Below, piece by piece: positions 26,280-34,344 of a stretch of DNA of 60,471 nt. Position 1 is the first letter of the stretch, and every line of letters begins with the position of its first letter. Location: contig JAUSBC010000031.1 of assembly GCA_030652215.1 (NCBI GenBank), forward strand, positions 1 to 60,471, given 5' to 3'. The notes beneath the pieces were generated by a model. That model saw only the letters and a program-made list of their open reading frames with translations, was not told the origin of the DNA and did no database searches. Position numbers and translations under genes: made by a program. Source of the stretch: Sideroxyarcus sp. (GTDB lineage: Bacteria; Pseudomonadota; Gammaproteobacteria; Burkholderiales; Gallionellaceae).

Positions 26280-28643
26280 ATGTCCCTACCTCTGCCCACA
26301 GTAGCTAGCGCCTCCGCCGACGCAATCACCGCCTTAAAATCCATCGCCGCCAACTCCGCCCACCTGCGTTTCGCCATCGCCGGCAAAAGCTACGATGCGA
26401 TTTCATTCGACGGCGGCGAAGCGCTCTCCACTCCGTTCAGTGCCACGCTATATGTATTGGCCGATCTGGATTCGGCCTGGCTGGGGCAACCCGGTGTCGT
26501 GACGCTCACCGATTCTTCCAACCACGAACGCACCCTCGCCGGTATCGTCGCCCGTCAATTCGACCGCGGCCTGAATGCAAAAAAACAATCGCGCGTCGAG
26601 ATCCAGTTGCGTCCGCGTTTATGGGTGCTGACGCAAACCACCGACAACCGCGTATTCCAGGGCTTGTCCATTCCCGACATCGTCACTACTGTGCTGAAGC
26701 GGCACGGCATCGACAGCAATAGTGCGTTGTGGCACTTGAATCGGACCTACTCTCCTCTGCCCTATACCGTGCAGTTCGCGGAAAACGACCTTGCCTTCAT
26801 CGAGCGCCTGCTGTCGGGCATCGGTGTCAGCTACTGGTTCACTGTTCAAGACGGCCGCGACATCGTTCACTTCACGGACGACAACGCGAAGTTCACCCAA
26901 CTGCAACTGGGCAACATCCCCTTCATCGCCGATGCCGGGCTGGACAAGCCGCAGGCGTGTTTCAACAAGTTCATCAAAGGCATGCGCACTGCGCCCGCCA
27001 AGGTGCAGGTGGTGGATTTCAATCCCATGACTCCGGACAATGCGGTGAAGGCCGGTAACGGCCCCGCCGCCAATGATCCCGCCCAGGTGCATTACGGTCT
27101 GGGCACGTCCGGGCCGGATGAGGCGGAGCAGCGCGCCCGCATCATCAACGAGCGCCACGCCGTGGAAAGTTTGCGCATCGAGATCACCGGTTCCGTGGCG
27201 GGTTTGTATCCGGGGGCGGTGTTCAGTTTCGAGCATCCGGGACAATCCCGCTATTCGGGGGACTATGTGGTGGTGAGCCTGAGCCACACGCTGACCCAAC
27301 AAGCACTGGTCGAGCATGAGAGCGATCTGGGCAATCTGGCCTATACGCAACATGCGCATCTGGTTCCGCGCACCGTGCCTTACCGTCCGGAGTTGAAGCC
27401 TGCGCAGGTGTTGCCTACTATATATAGTGCACATATCGAGTCGAATGGCACGTATGCGTTGCTGGACGAGCATGGCCGCTTCAGGATGCGCAAGCTGTTT
27501 GACACGCGCGACACTGATGAAGCCAGCCACACCGAGGCGAGCATTCCTCTGCGCAGTTTGAGTTTCCACGGCGGCCCGGGCAGCGCCAATACGGTGGGAG
27601 CGGCGTTTCCTCACCGTGACGGGGTGGAGGTGGTGTGGGCCAGTGTGGACGGCGATCCCAGCCGCCCGGTCATCCTCGGCACCCTGCCCGACCCCAGCAC
27701 CCAATCGCCTGTGACCAGCAGAAACTTCGGCGACAACATCATGCGCACCAAAGGCAAGAACGAATTGCTGATGCACGACATCAAGGGCGAAGAACATATC
27801 GAGCTGAAACAGGGCGACTACGACCGGCCCTTCAACCTGATGCGCCTAGATGCGAACAGTGCCGGACACCTGATCAAGTTTGCCACCACCTTGGGTGCGA
27901 TGGAGGTCTACGCCAAGAAAACCAGCAAAACCGAAGCCGGCGATTCCATCACCCAGACCCACGGCAACGACCGCAACGAAACCGTGGAGAACAGCCACAA
28001 GCTCACCACAAATAAAAAGGACATTCATTACCAGGCCGCCACCGACCAGACCCACAGCGCCCAGGACAACATCACCCACAAGGCCGACAAGAATATCGAG
28101 CACAAATCCGGCGCAGCCACCCAATGGCGCGTGAGCCGCGATTCCATCGTCACCATCAAGCAAGGCGACCAGATCGTGAAGATCGACAACGGCAGCCTCA
28201 GAATCCAGGCCACCAACGGCATCAGCATCAAGGGCACAGGCATGGGCAGCATCAAGATCGGCCAGAGCGGCGCGGGTATCGAGATTGATGCGGGCGGGAA
28301 TGTGAAGATGTACGGCAAGGCGGTGACGATCAGCGGCGGGAACGGGGTGAAACTCAAGGGGCAGGTTAGTTATGCGATTGGAGCGGGGGGAAGTTTGAGT
28401 CCTAAGGCGTTGGCACCGTTGACGCTGGAGTCCGTTCCCTATGTCGCGCAAGACATGAAGTTCGATGAAGAATTTGTGCTGATGCTCCCGAGCGGCAAGC
28501 CTGCACCCAATCGCAATTTCGAGATCACCCGCGAGAACGGCAAGAAGATCACGGGGACCAGCGATGCCCAAGGGCGCACCGGGGTGCGCAAAGGATTCAA
28601 TCACGAAATCCTCAAAGTTAAACTCTTACCTCAAACCGCCTAA
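26280..28643 (+). CDS. vgrG: VgrG2 spike protein with C-terminal adaptor domain
   Basis: 787 residues. The gp27/gp5 core is clear (SRVEIQLRPRLWVLTQT, FAENDLAFIERLLSGIGVSYWF, VVWASVDGDPSRPVILGTL), followed by the needle (HGNDRNETVENSHKLTTNKK, GSIKIGQSGAGIEIDAGG). Unlike VgrG1 it continues with about 85 residues whose last part (FDEEFVLMLPSGKPAPNRNF, GKKITGTSDAQGRTGVR) looks like a transthyretin-type beta-sandwich. In other bacteria such VgrG extensions bind lipase effectors, and a lipase gene starts three bases after this stop codon. It heads the plus-strand island, so VgrG2, lipase and immunity are co-transcribed. Confidence 0.95.
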   Translation: MSLPLPTVASASADAITALKSIAANSAHLRFAIAGKSYDAISFDGGEALSTPFSATLYVLADLDSAWLGQPGVVTLTDSSNHERTLAGIVARQFDRGLNAKKQSRVEIQLRPRLWVLTQTTDNRVFQGLSIPDIVTTVLKRHGIDSNSALWHLNRTYSPLPYTVQFAENDLAFIERLLSGIGVSYWFTVQDGRDIVHFTDDNAKFTQLQLGNIPFIADAGLDKPQACFNKFIKGMRTAPAKVQVVDFNPMTPDNAVKAGNGPAANDPAQVHYGLGTSGPDEAEQRARIINERHAVESLRIEITGSVAGLYPGAVFSFEHPGQSRYSGDYVVVSLSHTLTQQALVEHESDLGNLAYTQHAHLVPRTVPYRPELKPAQVLPTIYSAHIESNGTYALLDEHGRFRMRKLFDTRDTDEASHTEASIPLRSLSFHGGPGSANTVGAAFPHRDGVEVVWASVDGDPSRPVILGTLPDPSTQSPVTSRNFGDNIMRTKGKNELLMHDIKGEEHIELKQGDYDRPFNLMRLDANSAGHLIKFATTLGAMEVYAKKTSKTEAGDSITQTHGNDRNETVENSHKLTTNKKDIHYQAATDQTHSAQDNITHKADKNIEHKSGAATQWRVSRDSIVTIKQGDQIVKIDNGSLRIQATNGISIKGTGMGSIKIGQSGAGIEIDAGGNVKMYGKAVTISGGNGVKLKGQVSYAIGAGGSLSPKALAPLTLESVPYVAQDMKFDEEFVLMLPSGKPAPNRNFEITRENGKKITGTSDAQGRTGVRKGFNHEILKVKLLPQTA

Positions 28644-28646
28644 ACC

Positions 28647-30305
28647 ATGATCGAAGAAAAAAACATAGTACACATGATGTACGACGAGAAAGGCCACCCA
28701 ACGTGGCACTCTGAATTGTCGCCGGAAGAAAACACAACACGTGCAACATGCATCGTCCCACCCGATCATGTAATGCCGGTAATCTTCGTGCCGGGAATCA
28801 TGGGTTCCAATCTCAAATTCAAAACGCCGCTTGAGGATTTCAATGGGGGCAAGGATATTGCGTGGCGTCCCGATAACAGCAAGTACACTGCCTTCAAGTT
28901 TGGGAATTTGAAACCCGAAATGCGGCGCAAGGTTCTCAATCCTGAAAATACCGAATTGGATGATCGTGGCGAAATTCCCAACAACATCCTGCGCGTGTTC
29001 AACAATTTAACGCCGAACGGACAATCGAACTGGAAAGCCGAATTCACGCGGCGCGGCTGGGGTACGGTGATGCTCTCCAGCTATGGGGCAATCTTGTGCA
29101 ATCTGGAAATGAAGCTGAACGGCATATACGACAGCAAATACGAGGTGTCGGCCTATTGGCAAAATGACATTGTTGCCGCAGGTAGCAAAGACGCCAAGAA
29201 ACATCCCTGGGGTGAAATAAGCGGCTATGAGGCCTTGAACATCGACGACCTGAAAGAAAAAGTCGGCGACAAGTACTGGTTCCCGGTACATGCGGCAGGC
29301 TACAACTGGTTACGTTCGAACGAAGAAGCGGGCAAAGCGCTCGCGGAACGAATCAAAACAATCAAACAGCACTATGTCGATCTCGGGATGATTTGCGAGA
29401 AAGTGATCGTCGTCACCCATTCCATGGGCGGGCTTGCAACACGGGCAGCCTGCCATGCAGACATGGGAAATATCGCTGACAAAGTGGCAGGTGTGGTGCA
29501 TGGCGAGCAACCCGCAATCGGTGCAGCGGCGGCCTATAAGCGTATGCATGCGGGGTTTGAAGCCGATTTCAGTTTCAACCCGCTAACGCTGCTCACGAAT
29601 ATCTTTACCGCGCGTGCACTGGGATGGTCCGGCAAGGAAGTCACGACTGTGCTCGCCAATGCGCAAGGCGGCCTGGAACTGCTGCCCACCAAACGCTATC
29701 CAAAAGGCTGGTTGCGGGTAATCGCCGATGGCAGAGATACGATGAACCCGCTCCCCGAATCCGACCCCTACGCCGAGATTTATGCGGAAAGAGACAAGTG
29801 GTGGCGCTTGATCAATCCGGAATGGATCGAGCCGCAGAAAGGTGACCCGTTGGCGTCAGATGAACTAGATGATGTTTGGAGGAATTATATAAAACGGCTA
29901 AATCTCGTTGAAACATTTCACGACAAACTCGGCGACTATTACCACGACGTAACCCACGCCCATTACGGGGCGGACGAAGACCACAAAGCCTGGACCAATT
30001 TTGTCTGGAATATGGATCGATTTGGGCAAAACGAAGATTCATCAATAGCATCGTTTGCACCGCCCGGCGACAATGCCTTGGGGAGAATCAATACCCAATC
30101 CGGTACCGGGATCACAGCTTATAAAATGTCGCGACCCGACCTGCCCGGCGATGGCACAGTGCCGGAATGTTCTGGGGCGGATTCGGCTTCAAAAGCAAAG
30201 TTCGCCGCCAAAATGACCGGCTACGACCACCAAGGCAGTTACATCAACAAAGCAGTGCAAGACGTCACCGCCTACAGCGTGGCTCGCATCGCCAAAGACG
30301 CCTGA
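28647..30305 (+). CDS. T6SS lipase effector (Tle-like alpha/beta hydrolase)
   Basis: 552 residues, no signal peptide. VIFVPGIMGSNL (about 45-56) is the oxyanion-region motif of LCAT/PGAP1-like lipases. The nucleophile elbow is VTHSMGG with Ser259 (Thr replaces the first Gly of GxSxG). Near the C-terminus GDGTVP gives Asp502 and GYDHQGSY gives His528, completing a plausible triad. The position directly after a VgrG with an adaptor domain and before a Tli4-like immunity gene marks it as an antibacterial phospholipase effector. The Tle class is uncertain: the immunity neighbour points to Tle4-like. The stop overlaps the immunity ATG by one base (TGATG). Confidence 0.85.
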   Translation: MIEEKNIVHMMYDEKGHPTWHSELSPEENTTRATCIVPPDHVMPVIFVPGIMGSNLKFKTPLEDFNGGKDIAWRPDNSKYTAFKFGNLKPEMRRKVLNPENTELDDRGEIPNNILRVFNNLTPNGQSNWKAEFTRRGWGTVMLSSYGAILCNLEMKLNGIYDSKYEVSAYWQNDIVAAGSKDAKKHPWGEISGYEALNIDDLKEKVGDKYWFPVHAAGYNWLRSNEEAGKALAERIKTIKQHYVDLGMICEKVIVVTHSMGGLATRAACHADMGNIADKVAGVVHGEQPAIGAAAAYKRMHAGFEADFSFNPLTLLTNIFTARALGWSGKEVTTVLANAQGGLELLPTKRYPKGWLRVIADGRDTMNPLPESDPYAEIYAERDKWWRLINPEWIEPQKGDPLASDELDDVWRNYIKRLNLVETFHDKLGDYYHDVTHAHYGADEDHKAWTNFVWNMDRFGQNEDSSIASFAPPGDNALGRINTQSGTGITAYKMSRPDLPGDGTVPECSGADSASKAKFAAKMTGYDHQGSYINKAVQDVTAYSVARIAKDA

Positions 30306-31381
30306 TGAACATCGCGCATATCAAGCGCTATCTGGCGATTGCCCTGCTGGCAACAACGCTCTGCGGTAGCGAGTTGTTTGCCGCCACCATCAACCAAGGT
30401 AAGAACAACATGACTGAATTGACCAAAACCATGAAGACCGTTTGCGTAGGAAGGCTGGTAATCGAAATACCTGAGGTAGCCCATATCAAAGGCTGGGATC
30501 AGGAAGTTGAGCGCTTAACAATTGAGTCCATTTCCCCCCCCAGCATTAGTCGAAAAGCCTTCGATGCCAAAGTACACCATCGTGAAATAGTCTTAAAAAC
30601 TTCGCCGCATAAAACCGAAGGTCATCTGCTCAAAAGCAAAGTCCAGCCATCTCCTGACAGTGTGCTGTTCGTTTACCGGGAGGATGGAGCCGATACAACC
30701 GGATACGGTTTTGATGCCTTTTTTTGGCGGCCTGGTGTTGAATATCAGCTCAAGTCGAGTGCCGCAAACTCATCCTTGGATGTAAAAACTGCTCGCATTT
30801 CAAAAGTGGTACAAGACATTATCGCCACCCCCACCACCAACTTGGCAACCCTACCTCCCGGCCTGTGTATCGAACATGGTGTCATTACCGGCGCAGACAA
30901 TGAATACCGCAGAGAACACGTCGCCGTATCTGGTCGTATCGATGCTTATCCGGGTTTGACTTTCTCGTTCTCAACTCAATCCGCCAGCCAGCCTTCGGAT
31001 GACCTCACGCTGATCCAGCGGACTGACCGGTCTTTGGGGATGGGCGATGCGATGGGCAAGGAAGTATCAGCCGCGACCAAGTTCCTGAGAAAAGGAAAAC
31101 GAAAGCTCAACGGGCAGAATGGCGAAGAAATGGTCGCCGTTATCACGATAAATGGCGAGACTTCCATAGAAGCCAGCGCCGAGTTTTACGCGGAGCCAAA
31201 AGTGCTGGATAAACCAAATATCGAAGTATCGCTGTCCGACCAAACACACGACGACAACAACCATAAGCCCTACGGCAAAAACCTGACAGAGAAAGAGTTC
31301 CTTGCCCTGTGGGATACGATGCTCAACAGCATCAAACCCCGTCCGAAAAATCAATGGGGGTCGGTTTCAATCAAGAAGTAA
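30305..31381 (+). CDS. Tli4-like T6SS immunity protein
   Basis: 358 residues starting at the ATG overlapping the lipase stop. An N-terminal hydrophobic segment (LAIALLATTLCGSELFAA) is a signal peptide ending in AFA-like LFA-A, so the mature protein is periplasmic, where an incoming lipase would act. Features of the Tli4 family are VCVGRLVIEIPEVAHI, PDSVLFVYREDGADTTGYGFDAFFW, the LPPGLCIEHGVITG start of the second domain and TFSFSTQS. The two domains probably clamp the lipase active site. Translational coupling to the effector supports the pairing. Confidence 0.82.
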   Translation: MNIAHIKRYLAIALLATTLCGSELFAATINQGKNNMTELTKTMKTVCVGRLVIEIPEVAHIKGWDQEVERLTIESISPPSISRKAFDAKVHHREIVLKTSPHKTEGHLLKSKVQPSPDSVLFVYREDGADTTGYGFDAFFWRPGVEYQLKSSAANSSLDVKTARISKVVQDIIATPTTNLATLPPGLCIEHGVITGADNEYRREHVAVSGRIDAYPGLTFSFSTQSASQPSDDLTLIQRTDRSLGMGDAMGKEVSAATKFLRKGKRKLNGQNGEEMVAVITINGETSIEASAEFYAEPKVLDKPNIEVSLSDQTHDDNNHKPYGKNLTEKEFLALWDTMLNSIKPRPKNQWGSVSIKK

Positions 31382-31497
31382 TGCTAAATAATTTTGCAAA
31401 TGGTTCATCAACACGCAAATTTGCTCGTGAACTGCGCATGCAGTTATTGAAAAAACATTTGGGGACGGAAGTCGATCAAACGACGACTGGGATATAA
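31381..31497 (+). CDS. Possible 38-residue peptide after the immunity gene
   Basis: A short frame opens with an ATG overlapping the immunity stop by one base (TAATG), an arrangement that favours translational coupling. The product would be basic (KFARELRMQLLKKHLG) with no membrane segment. It could be a real coupled peptide or the remnant of a longer gene; no family is recognised. Confidence 0.3.
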   Translation: MLNNFANGSSTRKFARELRMQLLKKHLGTEVDQTTTGI

Positions 31498-31521
31498 AAG
31501 CAAGGCTTGCCCGCAGGCATC

Positions 31522-31914
31522 ATGATTGAACAACCTCTCGATACCGAGACAATAAGAAGCATCAAGAAATTGTCTGCCGACAACCGGGCCGCATACAACA
31601 AGGTATTTAACCACACCCCCCGAAACGAATTCACAACACTGACTCAAGGCCGTCGCGCCTACTATACAGGCAAGGATGATACAAAACCGACGCTATCTAT
31701 ATTACCTGCTTTACAAACCACTTATATGAAAGCAGGCAAACACGATGTATCCGGTGCGACTTCACATCTTAAGTCCACGGTAATTGGTTTTTGGGTGGAA
31801 ATACCGCTACTGTGGGGCACAGATCAGAAAAACACCCCCACTCCACCAGCTGATGATCCGAGCGTGATCGCAAGTAACAGTAACGCCAATGATTTGGAAA
31901 CTGCGAATACATAA
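31522..31914 (+). CDS. Hypothetical protein in T6SS effector island
   Basis: 130 residues from ATG 31522; a TTG at 31507 would add five. The sequence is soluble, with TPRNEFTTLTQGRRAYYTGKDD and GFWVEIPLLWGTD as distinctive parts and a Pro/Asn-rich tail. No signal peptide, membrane helix or known motif is seen. It could be the shortened end of an effector or an accessory protein. Two bases separate its stop from the first of four small membrane-protein genes. Confidence 0.5.
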   Translation: MIEQPLDTETIRSIKKLSADNRAAYNKVFNHTPRNEFTTLTQGRRAYYTGKDDTKPTLSILPALQTTYMKAGKHDVSGATSHLKSTVIGFWVEIPLLWGTDQKNTPTPPADDPSVIASNSNANDLETANT

Positions 31915-31916
31915 AT

Positions 31917-32246
31917 ATGACAACTACTGATTTGCTTTTATACATTCTAAAGCCAATTGATTTCATGGAAGAATGGCGATACGTCACTTGGTCAGTAGCT
32001 TGGTCTACGGTGATTTTTCTAATATCTCGCCGGCTTTTTTCAGTACATGCTTTCACTTCAATATCAATTGCCTTATGGTATATATTGATTATTGCTGGTT
32101 CAGTACTAGCGTTATGCTTATTAGCATGGATTTTTCTCATTCCTAAAGACCATCAAGGTCTTTCGTTAGTTGCCGGCCTTATGTCCTCATTGCCTATCTT
32201 ACTACCCACCATCGTTGCTGCCTTTTTATATCCTACAGTCAAATAA
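31917..32246 (+). CDS. Small three-helix membrane protein, array member 1
   Basis: 109 residues with three predicted membrane helices (about 22-38, 48-75, 85-106). The second helix contains IALWYILII and ends with FLIPKDHQ, a pattern shared with array members 3 and 4 and, more loosely, member 2. The gene is AT-rich. No family is recognised. Its place behind a VgrG/lipase/immunity set suggests that it could be an inner-membrane immunity protein. Confidence 0.6.
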   Translation: MTTTDLLLYILKPIDFMEEWRYVTWSVAWSTVIFLISRRLFSVHAFTSISIALWYILIIAGSVLALCLLAWIFLIPKDHQGLSLVAGLMSSLPILLPTIVAAFLYPTVK

Positions 32247-32350
32247 CTTATATGAAGATGGTTCACATCTTGCGCAGTATTGGTCAGCGATACGGTTTCT
32301 AATGCCAAATAGCTAGTTGTTTTTGAATTCTGACGAAAAGAGAAGATATT

Positions 32351-32710
32351 TTGCAGACGGATTGGATATGGAATTATTTAGTTGAACCATTCACAACCAT
32401 ACTCGGCTACAACAAATTCCAAATTGATTATTTGCAAGTTTATTATGGTTACTTAATTGTCGCGCTAATACTTGCCATTAACCGAGTATGGGGCAATCTA
32501 TTTATTCCACCAGCAACAGCAAATGCGGTCGTTTTATCTGCGATTATTTGGGGTGGTGTGCATACTTTTTTAGTGATGCTCTACTATTTACACTATCCAT
32601 CGCAAAGATCAGGCTCGACTTTAATCATATATCTTTCATCGCCTAGTTTTATTATTTTGGCCATTCTAATTTCTTTATTCTTGCTAAATGCGCGCTTTAA
32701 AAACACCTAA
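32351..32710 (+). CDS. Small three-helix membrane protein, array member 2
   Basis: 119 residues from a TTG start (the frame has a stop at 32324 and no ATG); AGAGAAG lies upstream. Helices at about 30-46, 58-80 and 92-112. VLSAIIWGG followed by YYLHYPSQRSG corresponds in position to the LWY...P pattern of its neighbours, but this is the most divergent copy. A 104-base gap precedes it. AT-rich, function unknown. Confidence 0.5.
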   Translation: MQTDWIWNYLVEPFTTILGYNKFQIDYLQVYYGYLIVALILAINRVWGNLFIPPATANAVVLSAIIWGGVHTFLVMLYYLHYPSQRSGSTLIIYLSSPSFIILAILISLFLLNARFKNT

Positions 32711-32750
32711 ATTAGCCCCAGCAAATGGAGTTAGATACAAAGGAATTCGT

Positions 32751-33110
32751 ATGAACTTGAGAGTTACAAATGAAATTCTTATGCGCATTTTCTTGGACAA
32801 TTTTTTAATTACAACATCATTACTTGCTTTGCTGACTGCAACAGTTGCTTTATTCCGATTTTCAATAATTAAATTGCCTAGAATATCAATACTGGCAATC
32901 TGGTATGCGATTGTTATTCCTTCTGTTTTGCTTCTCACATGCCTAATCGTTGATTTTTTTTCACCAGACAAAGGCTTAGACCGTGTAGCAAGAATTCCAT
33001 TATTTATAGGTGTCTCCCCTCTTTTCCTGTGTTCTTGTATCTTGATCTTTGTGTTTCCCGGAACGGAGAAAACTAGATTGAAAGGCCAACGAAATAAGGA
33101 AACGGCATGA
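32751..33110 (+). CDS. Small three-helix membrane protein, array member 3
   Basis: 119 residues. The ATG at 32751 is chosen over an upstream one at 32688 because AAGGA stands seven bases before it. Helices at about 18-36, 45-68 and 80-102. LAIWYAIVI then FFSPDKGLDR mirrors array members 1 and 4. The stop overlaps the next ATG by four bases (ATGA), so members 3 and 4 are coupled. Confidence 0.55.
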   Translation: MNLRVTNEILMRIFLDNFLITTSLLALLTATVALFRFSIIKLPRISILAIWYAIVIPSVLLLTCLIVDFFSPDKGLDRVARIPLFIGVSPLFLCSCILIFVFPGTEKTRLKGQRNKETA

Positions 33111-33448
33111 CGGCTGACGATTTGCTTTTTAGAGAATCTCTTTTGTTAATTGGATTCCTATCGTCAACACCTTATGCCACTTGGCCTTTGTTTATTACCT
33201 TGGCTTTGATATTTTTATACAATAAATTTAGACCCATGGCGCTATGGCAACCAACCTTGAAAACAATTTGGTGGGCAATAACCATCTTTACAATTGCGCT
33301 TGTGGCAAGTTTAGTGATTGCATATTTTGCTGTGCCAGATAATGACCAAGTTGCGCACACCGTCATGTACCTTTCGCTTATCGCGTCGATCCCCATCATT
33401 ACCCCATGTGTAATAGTCATTTTTTGTAAGCCTGTGCATATTGAATGA
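33107..33448 (+). CDS. Small three-helix membrane protein, array member 4
   Basis: 113 residues. Its start MTADDLLFRESLLLIGFLSSTPYAT (in two parts) resembles the MTTTDLLLYILKPIDFM start of member 1, and KTIWWAITI then YFAVPDNDQ matches the shared helix-2 pattern. Three membrane helices. This is the closest relative of member 1 in the array and supports origin by tandem duplication. Function unknown. Confidence 0.6.
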   Translation: MTADDLLFRESLLLIGFLSSTPYATWPLFITLALIFLYNKFRPMALWQPTLKTIWWAITIFTIALVASLVIAYFAVPDNDQVAHTVMYLSLIASIPIITPCVIVIFCKPVHIE

Positions 33449-33500
33449 TTAGCGGAAGCATCATTCCAGCGTGTTAAGGCCCACCGGAACAGGAAAAAGC

Positions 33501-34181
33501 ATGGATCACATCAAGTTCTACATCAAAATCGCCAGTACTTCATTGTTGCGTTGGCTGGCATTGTCTGGCATCGGTCTTGTGTTATCGATCATCGGCATTG
33601 CCGTCGGATTAATGCTGCTCGGCAACAATACAGAGGTGGGTTACCACGGTGTCCGAGCCGGCAATATGGCTGGCGTGTTTCTTGGCATTCTAACGTTGTT
33701 TCAGGATGATCCATGGCCAGCCCTGTTGCTTGTTTGCAGCTTCATGCTGGTCGCCATTTATATCCTGCTAGCCAGCAGAATTTCGTTGGGCTTTGTTCTT
33801 TTTCAATTATCAAAAAATAGCATTTTCCCGATCATCGGCGATAAGGTCTCAAGCTTGTTGAACGCAATCATCGTCAAGCAACCCGGCTTGGCTCAGACGC
33901 TCAATAGTGTTTCGTCTCTCAGGGATAGACTCATCAATTCTGCCAATATGGACAGCACACTGAACAAAGTTCAGCGCAAGGTAATTTTCTTTGGACTTAA
34001 GAAGTGCCGTCTTGACGACATTGATTTTCAGCAACCGAACCTGGATCTGCCAGCACTAATTTCGAACAAGGTGGTTCAAGCGCTACAAGAGGCTGCCCGA
34101 CCGAGCTATTGGCCGCTCTTGGTAGTGGTCGTTGCTCATACTACGCTTTTGGTGCTCGCCTTAGCTTTTGAACGCGGCTAA
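33501..34181 (+). CDS. Hypothetical membrane protein
   Basis: 226 residues from the ATG preceded by AGGAAAA. Hydrophobic segments lie at about 14-40, 70-100 and near the C-terminus (about 203-222); a soluble loop of about 100 residues lies between the second and third (SLRDRLINSANMDSTLNKVQRK). It is not related to the four small array proteins and its GC content is closer to the chromosome average. It is the last plus-strand gene of the island. No family recognised. Confidence 0.6.
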   Translation: MDHIKFYIKIASTSLLRWLALSGIGLVLSIIGIAVGLMLLGNNTEVGYHGVRAGNMAGVFLGILTLFQDDPWPALLLVCSFMLVAIYILLASRISLGFVLFQLSKNSIFPIIGDKVSSLLNAIIVKQPGLAQTLNSVSSLRDRLINSANMDSTLNKVQRKVIFFGLKKCRLDDIDFQQPNLDLPALISNKVVQALQEAARPSYWPLLVVVVAHTTLLVLALAFERG

Positions 34182-34344
34182 CACTGTCGACAAGGACGGG
34201 ATACAGCCCTTACCATGGCGCGATATAACGGTGATCGAAGAGATAGAACGGCACATGCATGCATCTGCCACCAATCACCAGAAATGCCCTCATGACGGCG
34301 CGTTGAACATTATTTGGGTATGTGCTTTGCAACGGGCACGATCG

